Origin: UBA5066 sp046331465
GTDB taxonomy: Bacteria > Acidobacteriota > Thermoanaerobaculia > UBA5066
Assembly: GCA_046331465.1 (NCBI GenBank)
Contig: JAXLQV010000002.1
Span: forward strand, 248,001 to 312,000
Reading direction: 5' to 3'
Length of the DNA: 64,000 bases
Below are positions 29,454-38,275 of the stretch, one piece after another. Numbering within the stretch: the first letter of the stretch is position 1; every line of letters begins with the position of its first letter. Position numbers and translations under genes: made by a program. The notes below the pieces were generated by a model. The model had not been told where the DNA came from. It searched no databases and was given only the letters and a program-made list of their open reading frames with translations.

Positions 29454-31331
29454 TCACGGCCTCAGGTCTTCTCCGGGGAGAACGAGCTCGGCGCGGGCGC
29501 CGAGGCGGACGAGGAGCGCGACGACGACCCGCTCGGCGTCGCTCATCCCGGCGCGACGCTCCACCGCGAGCCGCGCGAGGTCGGGCCTGTTCGTGATGAG
29601 CCCGTCGACGCCGCGGCTCATCATCGCGAGCATCCACGTGGGGTCGTCGACGGTCCAGACGTAGACCTGCTGGCCCGCGCGGTGCGCGTGCCGCACGAGG
29701 CGGACGGTCGCCATCTTCTTCTCGACGGCGACGAAGTCGGCGCCGATCCCCGTCAGGTCGCCGATCGCCTTCGCGGCGAGGACGCCGACCCGCCAGCCGG
29801 GGCGCAGCTCCTTCATCTTCCGGACCATGCCGTGATCGAGCGACATGAAGAGGCAGTCGCTTGCCATCCCGGCCGCCTCGACGATCGCCACGACCTTCTC
29901 CTCGAGCCGTACGTCGTGCCCGTAGGACTTCAGCTCGACGATGACCTTCGAGCGCCCCCTGCAGACGGCGAGCGCCTCGGCGAGCGTCGGAACCCGCTCG
30001 GAGGCGAACTGCGGCCCGACCCGGCTCCCGACGTCGACGGAGCGGAGGTGCGCGGCGTCGGCCTCCCAGATCTTCGCCGGGTCGTTGCCGAGCTTCATCA
30101 GGTCGCTGTCGTGGACGACGAGGACCTCGCCGTCCTTCGACTCCTGGACGTCGAGCTCGACGAAGTCCGCCTTCTGGTCGGCCGCGAGGCGGAAGGCGGA
30201 GAGCGTGTTCTCGGGCGCCGCGAGGGAGGAGCCGCGGTGGGCGATCACCGCGACGTGCTGGCTCCTGCGGGCCGGCGCGGCCGCCAGGAGCACCACGCCG
30301 GCGACGACGAGGGCGGCGACGGCGCCCAGCGTGGCGAGGACGCGGCGACGGGCCGAGACGGAGAGCGCGGGAGGCTCGGAGGCGGTCGTCCCGGGCATTC
30401 GCGGGTTCCGTGGCTCGCCGACGGCGACGTAGAGCCGGAAGAGGACGAGCGAGAGGAGCGACGCGTTCAGGACGGCGGCCGCGAGGCCGAGGAGCCCCCA
30501 GGCGATCGCGAAGACGACGAGGAACGTCGCGACCTGGGCGAGCGATCCTCCGAGCCTCGGGACGAGCTCGCGGCCGGCGAGCTCGGGGAGGAAGGTTGCC
30601 GCCGCGAGGACGAGGAGCGCGAGCGCGGCCCATGCCGCGACCGAGGCGAGGATCACCGGGCGGTCCCCGTGCGAGCGACGCTGGCTCTCGCCGATGGCGC
30701 TCCGGGGCGGCACGTCCTCGAAGAGGACGATCGGGAGCGCGAAGACCCAGCGCGCGACGGTCCGGACGAGGACGAAGACGAACGTGGCGGCGAGGGCGGT
30801 GACGATGCCGGCCGCGAGCCAGAACGCGGGCGGCCTCCGCGAGAGGTAGAAGTTGATGTCGTGCGACCTCAGGAACGCGAGGTAGACGAAGCCTCCCGCG
30901 AGGGCGAACGGGACGAGCCCGGCGAGGAGGCGCACGATCACGTGGCCCGTCAGGGCGAGGACGCGGTGGGCGCGCGAGGCGGCGAAGAGCAGCGCGCCGC
31001 GGGCGTCGAGACGCCTCCCCTCGGCGCGGGACGCGCCGACCGCCATCAGGCAGGTCACCTCGAGGGCCGTGATCGCCGCCAGGACGGCACTTCCGGCGAC
31101 GAGGGCGAGGAGCCCGGGGAACGTCGTGAGGAGGACGGTCGCGATCTCGGCGTCGGCGACGACGCCCCCCGCCCGGCTCTCGAGGAGCGCCCGGACGACG
31201 AGCAGCGTTCCGGGGGTCAGCGCCACGAACGCCACGACCTTCCAGGCGACGTCGGTGAGCGCCAGCTCCTTCCACGAGAGGCCGAGGTCCCGAAGGGCGT
31301 CGGCCAGGATCGCGCGCGTCGTCTTCCACAT
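29454..31331 (-). CDS. membrane glycerophosphodiester phosphodiesterase
   Basis: The protein has 625 residues. The first 360 residues contain about eight membrane helices (the GPDPase membrane domain), for example WKVVAFVALTPGTLLVVRAL and FALAGGFVYLAFL. The C-terminal GDPD catalytic barrel follows (about 375-610), with IAHRGSSLAAPENTLSAF (His, Arg and Glu), ELDVQ, VVHDSDL (catalytic His), VIVELKS and VYVWTVDD near the end. The enzyme splits glycerophosphodiesters into glycerol 3-phosphate and an alcohol and takes part in phospholipid turnover. The ATG at 31331 is followed by a hydrophobic, amphipathic helix. It converges on the MIO gene with a repeat element between. Confidence 0.9.
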   Translation of the reverse strand: MWKTTRAILADALRDLGLSWKELALTDVAWKVVAFVALTPGTLLVVRALLESRAGGVVADAEIATVLLTTFPGLLALVAGSAVLAAITALEVTCLMAVGASRAEGRRLDARGALLFAASRAHRVLALTGHVIVRLLAGLVPFALAGGFVYLAFLRSHDINFYLSRRPPAFWLAAGIVTALAATFVFVLVRTVARWVFALPIVLFEDVPPRSAIGESQRRSHGDRPVILASVAAWAALALLVLAAATFLPELAGRELVPRLGGSLAQVATFLVVFAIAWGLLGLAAAVLNASLLSLVLFRLYVAVGEPRNPRMPGTTASEPPALSVSARRRVLATLGAVAALVVAGVVLLAAAPARRSQHVAVIAHRGSSLAAPENTLSAFRLAADQKADFVELDVQESKDGEVLVVHDSDLMKLGNDPAKIWEADAAHLRSVDVGSRVGPQFASERVPTLAEALAVCRGRSKVIVELKSYGHDVRLEEKVVAIVEAAGMASDCLFMSLDHGMVRKMKELRPGWRVGVLAAKAIGDLTGIGADFVAVEKKMATVRLVRHAHRAGQQVYVWTVDDPTWMLAMMSRGVDGLITNRPDLARLAVERRAGMSDAERVVVALLVRLGARAELVLPGEDLRP

Positions 31332-31447
31332 CGGTTCACCCTCCGCGGACTCCTCGTGAGTCGGGAACGGCGCAGTCTATGCGGGGACTCGGCGGGGAGC
31401 GCGGCGTGACGGGAACCGGCAAGCGGGGCGGCGCCCGCCGCGACTCC

Positions 31448-31789
31448 TCAGCTCCTGACGAAGTGCGGCACCTCGAAGGGGATCGGCAGGGAGAGCTCGA
31501 CGATCCCCTTGTACTCATCCCCCTCGTACCACGGCGCCTGGTAGATGAGCTTCTTCACGCCGGCCTTCTCGATCGTGTAGACGTTCAGGCCGCCGGTCCG
31601 GAGGAGCTCCTCGAAGATCGCCCGCGCCCGCTCCGGGTGGCAGTCGAGGATGCTCTTGCCGATCAGCTCCCGCCCGCCGTCCGCCGCGTGGGTCTCGGCG
31701 GCGCGGTCGTTCATCTCGAGAGCGATCCCCTCGCGGTCGCAGACCGTGATCGCGACCTTCAGCTCCTTCGCCCAGGCGCCATCCGCCAT
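31448..31789 (-). CDS. small PAS-domain protein
   Basis: The protein has 113 residues consisting of one PAS domain: VAITVCDREGIALEMNDRAAETH, shown as AITVCDREGIALEMND, GKSILDCHPE, and IYQAPWYEGDEYKGIVEL. There is no output domain or membrane helix, so it is a stand-alone sensor or ligand-binding module. Such single-PAS proteins usually act with a separate kinase or cyclase. The ATG at 31789 has a GGAGGA site (about 31796-31801 on the minus strand). Its divergent neighbour is the PLP decarboxylase. Confidence 0.82.
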   Translation of the reverse strand: MADGAWAKELKVAITVCDREGIALEMNDRAAETHAADGGRELIGKSILDCHPERARAIFEELLRTGGLNVYTIEKAGVKKLIYQAPWYEGDEYKGIVELSLPIPFEVPHFVRS

Positions 31790-31858
31790 CTTGTCCTCCT
31801 CGGTGCCGGCGTCTCCCGCCGTCCCGGTCGCGGATCATGCCGGACGACGCGGGCGCCA

Positions 31859-31938
31859 TAATAGAAAATCAAGACCTGACCCCAAATCGCGTGACCCCAA
31901 ATCGCGGGTGGGGTCTGGTCTGCGCTCTACACTCTGCG
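31859..31938. repeat. hybrid REP-like element with a tandem 15-base duplication
   Basis: From 31859 to 31883 the sequence is the right arm of the 53330-type element (GAAAATCAAGACCTG and ACCCC). Then come two identical 15-base copies of TGACCCCAAATCGCG (31877-31891 and 31892-31906). From 31910 the sequence is the left arm of the 38276-type element (GGGGTCTGGTCTGCGC and TCTACACTCTGCG). It lies between the small PAS gene and the PLP decarboxylase gene. Confidence 0.7.
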
Positions 31939-31964
31939 CGGCGGCGCTGGCACCGGGGGCTCGG

Positions 31965-31973
31965 TGCTAAGGT
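31965..31973 (+). promoter_or_regulatory. extended minus-10 element of the PLP decarboxylase gene
   Basis: The sequence TGC TAAGGT matches an extended minus-10 (TGN plus TANNNT) and lies 10 bases before the ATG at 31984. The same arrangement, TGC TAGGCT, occurs 10 bases before the gene at 38391. Confidence 0.4.
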
Positions 31974-31983
31974 TCGGGCCCCC

Positions 31984-33426
31984 ATGTCGAGACCGAGCAC
32001 GGCCCTCTCCGCCCACCTTCCCCTCGAGCCGTCCCCGGACGAGATGCGCGCGCTCCTCGACGCCGTGCGCGACCGCGTCGTCGACCACGTCGCGTCGCTC
32101 CCGGAGCAGCCCGCCGCCGACGTCGCGGGGGCCGCGGAGCTCGCGCGTGCGCTCGCCGAGCCGGAGCCGCCGGAAGGTCCCTCGCCCGCGGGGGAGCTCC
32201 TCGACCTCCTCTTCGACCGCGCGGTCCCGAAGAGCTTCAACACCGCCGGGCCGGGGTACCTCGCCTACATCCCGGGCGGTGGCGTCGTCTCGTCAGCCGT
32301 CGCCGACCTGATCTCGGGCGTCACGAACCGCTACGTCGGCGTCTGGCAGGCGGCCCCGGCGCTCGTCCAGCTCGAGACGAACGTCGTCCGCTGGCTCTGC
32401 GGCATCGTCGGCCTCCCGGAGGGGAGCGGCGGCTACCTCGCGACGGGGGGCTCGCTCGCCACGTTCACGGCCGTCGTCGCGGCGCGGCGCGAGAAGCTCC
32501 CGCCCGACTTCCTGAAGGGGACGCTCTACACCTCCGACCAGACGCATCACGCGGTCTCGAAGGCCGCGTCCCTCGCCGGCTTCCCGGCGGAGAACGTCCG
32601 GTCGATCCCGTCCGACGGGCGCTTCCGGATCCGCGTCGACCTCCTCGCGGAGCGGATCGCCGCCGACCGCGCCGAAGGCCTCACGCCCTTCTTCGTCTGC
32701 GGCAACGCCGGCACGACGAACACCGGCGCCGTCGACGACCTCGAGGCCCTCGCCGCGCTCTGCGCGCGGGAAAGGCTCTGGTTCCACGTCGACGGCGCCT
32801 ACGGCGGATTCTTCATGCTCACGGAGCGGGGCCGGAAGGCCATGGCCGGCATCGGGCGGGCCGACTCCGTCGTCCTCGACCCGCACAAGGGGCTCTTCCT
32901 TCCGTACGGCACCGGCGCGCTCCTCGTCCGCGACGCCGAGGTCCTCCGCCGCGCGCACGCGGCGGGGGCCGACTACCTCCCTCACATGCAGGAGGACCCC
33001 GGCTTCGTCGACATCTGCGAGATCTCTCCCGAGCTCTCCCGCGCCTTCCGCGGCCTCCGCGTCTGGCTCCCGGTGAAGCTCCACGGGCTTGGTGCGTTCC
33101 GGAGGAACCTCGACGAGAAGCTCGACCTCGCCGAGCACGCGGCGCGCGAGCTCGCGGCGATGCCCGGCGTCGAGATCGTCGCCGAGCCACAGCTCTCGGT
33201 CGTCGCGTTCCGGCTCGGCAGGCCGGGGCTCGACGGCGAGGCGCTGAACCGCCTCAACCGCGACCTGATCGACCGCGTGAACGCGCGGCAGCGGGTCCAC
33301 CTCTCGGGGACGGTCCTGGGAGGCGCCTTCGTCCTGCGGGCCTGCGTCCTCTCGTTCCGGACGCACCGCGAGAGGCTCGACGAGGGGCTCGCGGACGTCC
33401 GGGCGGCGATCGCCGAGCTGTCGTAG
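31984..33426 (+). CDS. PLP-dependent amino acid decarboxylase (group II, aromatic-L-amino-acid type)
   Basis: The protein has 480 residues. Motifs are YLAYIPGGG at the N-terminal lobe, TGGSLATFTA (PLP phosphate), SDQTHHAVSKAASLAG (His stacking on PLP), HVDGAYGGFF (Asp contacting the pyridine N) and the PLP Lys302 in DPHKGLFLPYG. This is the pattern of group II decarboxylases acting on tryptophan, tyrosine, DOPA, glutamate or aspartate. The sequence around the substrate pocket cannot settle the substrate. The ATG at 31984 was chosen since the upstream frame runs through a repeat element. Confidence 0.9.
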   Translation: MSRPSTALSAHLPLEPSPDEMRALLDAVRDRVVDHVASLPEQPAADVAGAAELARALAEPEPPEGPSPAGELLDLLFDRAVPKSFNTAGPGYLAYIPGGGVVSSAVADLISGVTNRYVGVWQAAPALVQLETNVVRWLCGIVGLPEGSGGYLATGGSLATFTAVVAARREKLPPDFLKGTLYTSDQTHHAVSKAASLAGFPAENVRSIPSDGRFRIRVDLLAERIAADRAEGLTPFFVCGNAGTTNTGAVDDLEALAALCARERLWFHVDGAYGGFFMLTERGRKAMAGIGRADSVVLDPHKGLFLPYGTGALLVRDAEVLRRAHAAGADYLPHMQEDPGFVDICEISPELSRAFRGLRVWLPVKLHGLGAFRRNLDEKLDLAEHAARELAAMPGVEIVAEPQLSVVAFRLGRPGLDGEALNRLNRDLIDRVNARQRVHLSGTVLGGAFVLRACVLSFRTHRERLDEGLADVRAAIAELS

Positions 33427-33462
33427 GGCGGGGGCGGCGCCCCCCGGGTCACCGCGTGGCGC

Positions 33463-34512
33463 TCACGGGGCCGCCGGGGCCCGCGCCTCGATCTCGGCCG
33501 AGCCGATGAGCTGGCCGTGCGCCGTCTCCACCTCGAGCCTCACCTTCTGCCCCGGGAGGAGCGCCGGGAGCGACGCGCCGGAGCGGGAGCGGAAGCCGCG
33601 GCCCCGGCCCCCGGTGATCTCGATGAGGCGGCTCTCGGAGAGGACCCGGCGGTCGACGGACCAGACGTGCCGCACCCCCTCCGTCAGGTCGGCGGGGGCG
33701 AGGACCGCGGCGACGGCGACGAGGCGCACGGGAACGCCCGCCGGGAGCGAGCCGAGCGCGAAGGCGACGTCGCGCCCGTTCTCGGCGAGCGAGGTTCCGA
33801 AGCGCGCGGAGACGAGGCGCAGCGGGGCGGGCGGGACGGCGGGCCGCCCGAGGGTGACGAGCGCGAGGAAGAAGAAACCCACGAGCGCCGTCCGCAGAGC
33901 TCCCGCGAGAGGGCGCCCGTTCCCGCGCGTCGCGACGAAGGAGAGGAAGACGAGCGTCGCGAGGACGCCGCTCGCGCCGAGGTTCCAGAGGCCGCCGACG
34001 CGCCAGACCATCGGGAGCGTGACGTTCGCCGTCGCGAAGGCGAGGAACGCGAGGAGCCCGCCGAGGAGAGGGCGCCGGCGCGTGACGACCTCGTCGTAGA
34101 CGACGTCGATCGTCGCGGCGAGCGCCGCGGCGGCGAGGAGCGCCATGAAGACGGCTTGCTTCGAGGCGTACGTCGCGCTCCGGTGGTAGAGCGGGAGGAG
34201 GAAGAACGCGAGCCCCTGCAGGAGCCACTTCTGCCCCCAGAGGACGAGCCGGCGCGCCGCCCCCTTCCGATCCTCGGAGACGAAGGAGCCGGCGAGGAGC
34301 GCCGGGAGGGCGAGGCTCGTCAGCCAGACGGCGCCGACAGAGACGAGTCCGAATCGGAGGAGCTGCGGGCGGTCCGCCCCGACCGCGACGAGCGCGGCGC
34401 CCCAGCCGAGCGCCCAGAGGCTGTGGAGGGTCCAGAAGAGCCGCTGGTGCCGCTCGGCGAGCGCCTTCAGCCCTCCGAGGCGCTCCTGGAGCTTCGCGAG
34501 AGCCTCCCGCAC
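33463..34512 (-). CDS. multi-spanning membrane protein (DUF5924-like with DUF2914-like C-terminus)
   Basis: The protein has 349 residues. About six or seven membrane helices cover residues 28-230 (for example LWALGWGAALVAVG, GAVWLTSLALPALLAG, FMALLAAAALAATIDVV). The C-terminal soluble part (about 240-349) resembles the DUF2914 domain: LAPADLTEGVRHVWSVDRRVL and FRSRSGASLPALLPGQKVRLEVETA, split here as LTEGVRHVWSVDRR and LPALLPGQKVRLEVETA. These families are conserved in Gram-negative bacteria without a known role. It lies just downstream of the aminotransferase-PEP carboxylase gene on the same strand (58 bases between), perhaps in one operon. Confidence 0.75.
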   Translation of the reverse strand: MREALAKLQERLGGLKALAERHQRLFWTLHSLWALGWGAALVAVGADRPQLLRFGLVSVGAVWLTSLALPALLAGSFVSEDRKGAARRLVLWGQKWLLQGLAFFLLPLYHRSATYASKQAVFMALLAAAALAATIDVVYDEVVTRRRPLLGGLLAFLAFATANVTLPMVWRVGGLWNLGASGVLATLVFLSFVATRGNGRPLAGALRTALVGFFFLALVTLGRPAVPPAPLRLVSARFGTSLAENGRDVAFALGSLPAGVPVRLVAVAAVLAPADLTEGVRHVWSVDRRVLSESRLIEITGGRGRGFRSRSGASLPALLPGQKVRLEVETAHGQLIGSAEIEARAPAAP

Positions 34513-34570
34513 GCCGAACCCTCCTCCTCCGCGGCCGCCGCGGGAACGGCAAGGATAGCCGGGCCGGCGG

Positions 34571-37500
34571 CTACGCTCCCCGGCTCCCCCGAAGCTTCTC
34601 GAGGGCGACGAGCCGCTCGATCGCGTCGAGCTCGAGCTCGTCCTTGCCGAGCTCGCGCAGGCGCGACCACTCGCGCCTCAGCTCGCGCGCGAGCGCCTCG
34701 GGGAGCGCGCGGAGCCACCCCTCGATCCGGAGGTCGACGAACTCCCGCTTCTCCTCGATCGTCAGCTCGCGGGCGAGGAGGAGGCGGGTCGCGTCCTCGG
34801 CGTCGACGAATCCCTGCAGGACCGTCCAGCGGTCGCCCGGCGGCTCGGCGCAGAGCGCCGCGAACGAGACGCTCGACGTCTCGCGGATCAGCTCCTCCTC
34901 GCGCGTCGTCCGGCTCTCGTGCTCCTTCGTCTCGTCCCAGCTCTCCGAGTCCTCGGCGAGCCAGCGGAGGTACTCCATGGCGAAGAGGGAGGTCGGCAGG
35001 ACGAGGTCCTCGCGCGTCCGCGCGTCGACCCAGAGCGCCGCCGCGGCGCGCAGGCACCGGCGCGCCGTCGTCTCGGCGAGCTTCTTGCCGAAGACGAGCG
35101 CGGCCGACTCCTTCACGAAGGAGGGGAGCTCGGTGGCGATGATCTCGCGGTAGCCCGGGACGTGCCGCTCGAGGAGGACGGCGGCCCGGCGGTCGAGGGC
35201 GACGAGGTCGCTCGTGACGGCCGGGAGGCCGAGCGTCGTGCAGCCGAGGTTGTAGACGATGGCGCGCGGGAGCGTGACCCCCTCGGGCCAGGCGTCGCGC
35301 AGGTCGCGGTTGTCGGGGAGCGTCGTGCCGCCGCCCCACTCCTCGGGGTAGGTCGGGATCGAGCGGCCGTAGTTCACCGAGCCCGTCGCGCGGATCCGCA
35401 CGCGCGTCTGCGGGACGAGGCCGCCGAACGGCGCGAGGAGCGGCGCGATCCGGAGGAGGGTCTCCGTGTGGGCCTTCACGCCGGCCTCGAGGAGCTTGAG
35501 GAACGTCTCGCGGTCCGCGGCCGAGACGGCGGGGCAGGGCGCCGGATCGGCGACGGCGGCGCGGAAGGCGGCGGCGAGGCGCTCGGCCTCGACGGGCGCG
35601 TCGGAGCGGATCCCCTGCATCGTGACGCCGTCCGCGCGCGCGAACTGGCGGACGACGCCCGGGTGGTCGGGGTCGAAGCCGCCCCGGAAGCCGGCGCGCC
35701 CCGCGCCGATGAGGAACGTGACGGAAGGCGCCGGCTCGCCGGCCTTCTCCGCGAGGAGGGCGAGGCGGCGCTGGGCCTCCTCGCGCCCGGCGAGCGCGAG
35801 CGTGCAGGCCGCGTCCGTCGCGATCTTGCCGCTCTGCTCGGCCGTGTCGGACATCGCCACGAAGACGCGGACGACGGCGTCGTCGCGGTCGAAGCGGGTC
35901 CGGAAGACCGACGCCGTCGGGACGTCCGGCAGCCCGCGCCCCCGCTCGAGCGCGAGGTAGAGCGCCTCGAGGAACTCGGGGAGGTGCGCGAGGGCGCCGA
36001 CGTTCTCGCAGAGCGGCACGAGGCGCACCCGCGCGACCTTCTCGAGGAGGGCCGCACGGTCGCGCTCGTTCACCCTCCGGGCGAGGAAAGCGTCGCCGTG
36101 CCCGTCGCCCGCGAAGAGGCCCGCGATCGCGGCGCGGTAGAGCGTCCCGATCTTCACGACGGCCCCGATCTCGGCGCCGGAGTTGACCTGCGGGACGCTC
36201 ACCTCGGGGAGGGCGTTCTGGACGGGCGTGACCCCGACCTTCTCGCAGGCGAGGTGGAAGAGGACGTTCGCGCGCGCGACCGAGGCGAGGATCTTGACGA
36301 TCTTCTCCTCGTCCTGCTCGATGAAGGGGTTCGGGACGCGGAAGAGGAGGTGGCGGTCCTCGCCCGGCACGATCCCGTGGCGGAGGAGCGCGAGGACGAC
36401 CTTCTCGGGGAGGTCGAGCCACTCGGGGCTGATCTGCCGCCCCTCGAAGTCGAGGAGGACCTCGCTGCACGGGCCGAGGAGGTCGGTGATCGTCTCCTCG
36501 TACTCGGGGCGCGCCTCGACGAGCGGGTTCCACTCGAGGTGCTTCAGCGCGAGCTTCGCGCGGTCGGGCGCGCCGGCGGGCGCCGAGCGGAGGGCGCGCT
36601 CGAGCTGCTCGGCGCGGTGGGTGGTCGAGTCGGGGTGCTTCGTCCCTGTGAGCCGGAGCGCCTCGTGGCGAGGGTCCAGGAGGAACTTCTTCCGGGCGGC
36701 GGCGAACGCCTTCGGGTCGAGGCCGTCCAGGGCGTCGTAGCCCTCGGCGGTGCAGACGCTCTCCCAGACGGCGTCGAGGGGCGCCTTCGCCCGCGCGGCC
36801 GCCTTCGCGGGCGCGCTCGAGCCGAGCCGTCCCTGCTGCGTGATCCGCGCCCTCACGCGGTCGATGAAGACCGAGAGCTCCTTGACGTCCTTCGAGCCGT
36901 ACGAGAGGCGCTGCCAGGTGCCGTAGCGCGCGGCGTCGGAGCCGGCGAAGGCGATGAACGGGATCCCGCCGACGCCCCCCGAGAGGAGCAGCTCGAAGGC
37001 GTCGACCGAGTCCTTCACGACGGCCTTCTCGTGGACGCCGCCGCGGAGGCGGTCGAACGGCTCGCCGACGAGGCCGGGGAAGGCGAGCGGCGCGTAGAAC
37101 GTGCCGCCGAAGTCGGTCCTCTCGACGCCGAGCGGGGCGAGCTCGTCGGCCGCCTGCGCCATGAAGTCGCGCCGCTCGCGCATGTAGGGAGACGGCCTGC
37201 GGAGCGCGGCGAGCGGGCTCTGGAGCGCCGCGAGGGCCCAGTCCTGGGCGAGCGTCGAGGGGGTCGCGACGATCCAGGCGGAGAGGTTCGCGAGGATCTC
37301 GCGCGCCCGCACCCCGTTCGAGCGGATCTGGTCGGAGATGACCATCCAGCAGGCGCGCGCGCCCGTGGAGGCGCCGAACATGTCCATCTTCGAGAGGCCC
37401 GAGAGCGAGACGACCCAGTCGCGCCACTCGGGGTCGGCGAAGGCGGGGTTCACGAACCACCCGACGTAGTCGAGCCGCTGGTAGACCGAGTCGTAGAGGA

Positions 37501-38158
37501 CGTAGCAGCGGTTCTTCACCGCGACGCGGACGATCTCCTCGACGAGCTCGCGCGGGTAGACGCGGCCGGTCGGGTTGTGCGGGTTGTTCAGGATGACGGA
37601 GGAGATCCCCCCCTTCGCGAGGAGGCGGTCGAGCTCCTTCGGGTCGGGGAGGAAGTCGGGGGGCGCCGTCGGCAGCTCGACGAGCTTCTTGCCGGCCCGC
37701 TCGACGTACCAGTCGTACTCCCAGCTCGGCCGCGGGACGACGACGCCCGAGCCGTCGGCGCCGAGGACCTCGAGGACCATCGCGAGGCCGGAGCGGGTCC
37801 CGGGCGTGAAGAGGACCTCGTCGGGGAGGAAGCGGACCTGCGAGGCGGGGTAGTCGAGGAGGCCGTCGCGGTTGAAGAAGTCGACGACCTCGCCCCTCAC
37901 GTCCATCCGGCCGACGGCGGGGCCGTAGCTGTGGACGGTGTTCCGCGTGATCCGCTGCGCGGCCCTCACGACCTCCGGGTGCGGCGCGAAGTCGGCGTTC
38001 TTGTAGTCCCCCTGCGTCAGGTCGAGGGCCCCCTCCTGCTGGACGCGCCGCGAGAAGAGGCGGACGAACGGCTCGGGCGTGGCGAGCGCGCGCGCCGAGA
38101 GGCCGTTGACGGGCGGGCCGCCGCGCCTGGACCTGGGGGACTCACGTTCGCTCTTCAT
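34571..38158 (-). CDS. bifunctional fusion: class I/II aminotransferase plus archaeal-type PEP carboxylase
   Basis: This is one uninterrupted 1195-residue protein, starting at ATG 38158 with GGAGGG upstream. Residues about 40-440 are a class I/II PLP aminotransferase: PGTRSGL at 119-125, NNPHNPTG at 191-198, Asp223/Tyr226, PLP Lys257 in SGLSKMD, Arg268 and the substrate Arg417 in QRLSYGS. A Lys/Ala-rich linker spans about 445-460. Residues about 500-1000 follow the order of motifs recalled for archaeal-type PEP carboxylase: TKHPD (506-510), RVPNP (607-611), SDTAEQSGKI (770-779), GAGRAGFRGG (818-827), GRS (931-933) and TLPRAI (962-967). A helical tail of about 190 residues ends it. PEP plus bicarbonate would give oxaloacetate, and transamination would give aspartate. 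The carboxylase assignment is by motif order only. Confidence 0.8.
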   Translation of the reverse strand: MKSERESPRSRRGGPPVNGLSARALATPEPFVRLFSRRVQQEGALDLTQGDYKNADFAPHPEVVRAAQRITRNTVHSYGPAVGRMDVRGEVVDFFNRDGLLDYPASQVRFLPDEVLFTPGTRSGLAMVLEVLGADGSGVVVPRPSWEYDWYVERAGKKLVELPTAPPDFLPDPKELDRLLAKGGISSVILNNPHNPTGRVYPRELVEEIVRVAVKNRCYVLYDSVYQRLDYVGWFVNPAFADPEWRDWVVSLSGLSKMDMFGASTGARACWMVISDQIRSNGVRAREILANLSAWIVATPSTLAQDWALAALQSPLAALRRPSPYMRERRDFMAQAADELAPLGVERTDFGGTFYAPLAFPGLVGEPFDRLRGGVHEKAVVKDSVDAFELLLSGGVGGIPFIAFAGSDAARYGTWQRLSYGSKDVKELSVFIDRVRARITQQGRLGSSAPAKAAARAKAPLDAVWESVCTAEGYDALDGLDPKAFAAARKKFLLDPRHEALRLTGTKHPDSTTHRAEQLERALRSAPAGAPDRAKLALKHLEWNPLVEARPEYEETITDLLGPCSEVLLDFEGRQISPEWLDLPEKVVLALLRHGIVPGEDRHLLFRVPNPFIEQDEEKIVKILASVARANVLFHLACEKVGVTPVQNALPEVSVPQVNSGAEIGAVVKIGTLYRAAIAGLFAGDGHGDAFLARRVNERDRAALLEKVARVRLVPLCENVGALAHLPEFLEALYLALERGRGLPDVPTASVFRTRFDRDDAVVRVFVAMSDTAEQSGKIATDAACTLALAGREEAQRRLALLAEKAGEPAPSVTFLIGAGRAGFRGGFDPDHPGVVRQFARADGVTMQGIRSDAPVEAERLAAAFRAAVADPAPCPAVSAADRETFLKLLEAGVKAHTETLLRIAPLLAPFGGLVPQTRVRIRATGSVNYGRSIPTYPEEWGGGTTLPDNRDLRDAWPEGVTLPRAIVYNLGCTTLGLPAVTSDLVALDRRAAVLLERHVPGYREIIATELPSFVKESAALVFGKKLAETTARRCLRAAAALWVDARTREDLVLPTSLFAMEYLRWLAEDSESWDETKEHESRTTREEELIRETSSVSFAALCAEPPGDRWTVLQGFVDAEDATRLLLARELTIEEKREFVDLRIEGWLRALPEALARELRREWSRLRELGKDELELDAIERLVALEKLRGSRGA

Positions 38159-38171
38159 GGCTCGGCCCTCC

Positions 38172-38192
38172 GTCTGCACCTCTGCGCGGCGG
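38172..38192. repeat. internally deleted copy of the REP-like arm
   Basis: GTCTGC, ACC, TCTGCGCGGCGG matches the arm at 31920-31944 with six central bases missing. It lies just upstream of the aminotransferase-PEP carboxylase start. Confidence 0.4.
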
Positions 38193-38275
38193 GGGCCCGG
38201 CCCTCTCCGTTCTGCCGGACCCGCTGCGGCGCAGCGCGAGTGTGCACGAAACGGCCCGCCGAAAGAATGCCCTCG

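Noticed and set aside
31877..31906. Tandem 15-base copies considered as a start of a CRISPR array
   Set aside because: There are only two copies with no spacer between them, and no cas gene in the window.
34571..38158. Possibility that the aminotransferase and carboxylase parts are two genes joined by a sequencing frameshift
   Set aside because: The frame is open for 1195 codons with normal composition throughout, an Ala/Lys linker joins the domains, and no start codon with a ribosome site is seen at the junction. It remains worth checking in the reads.
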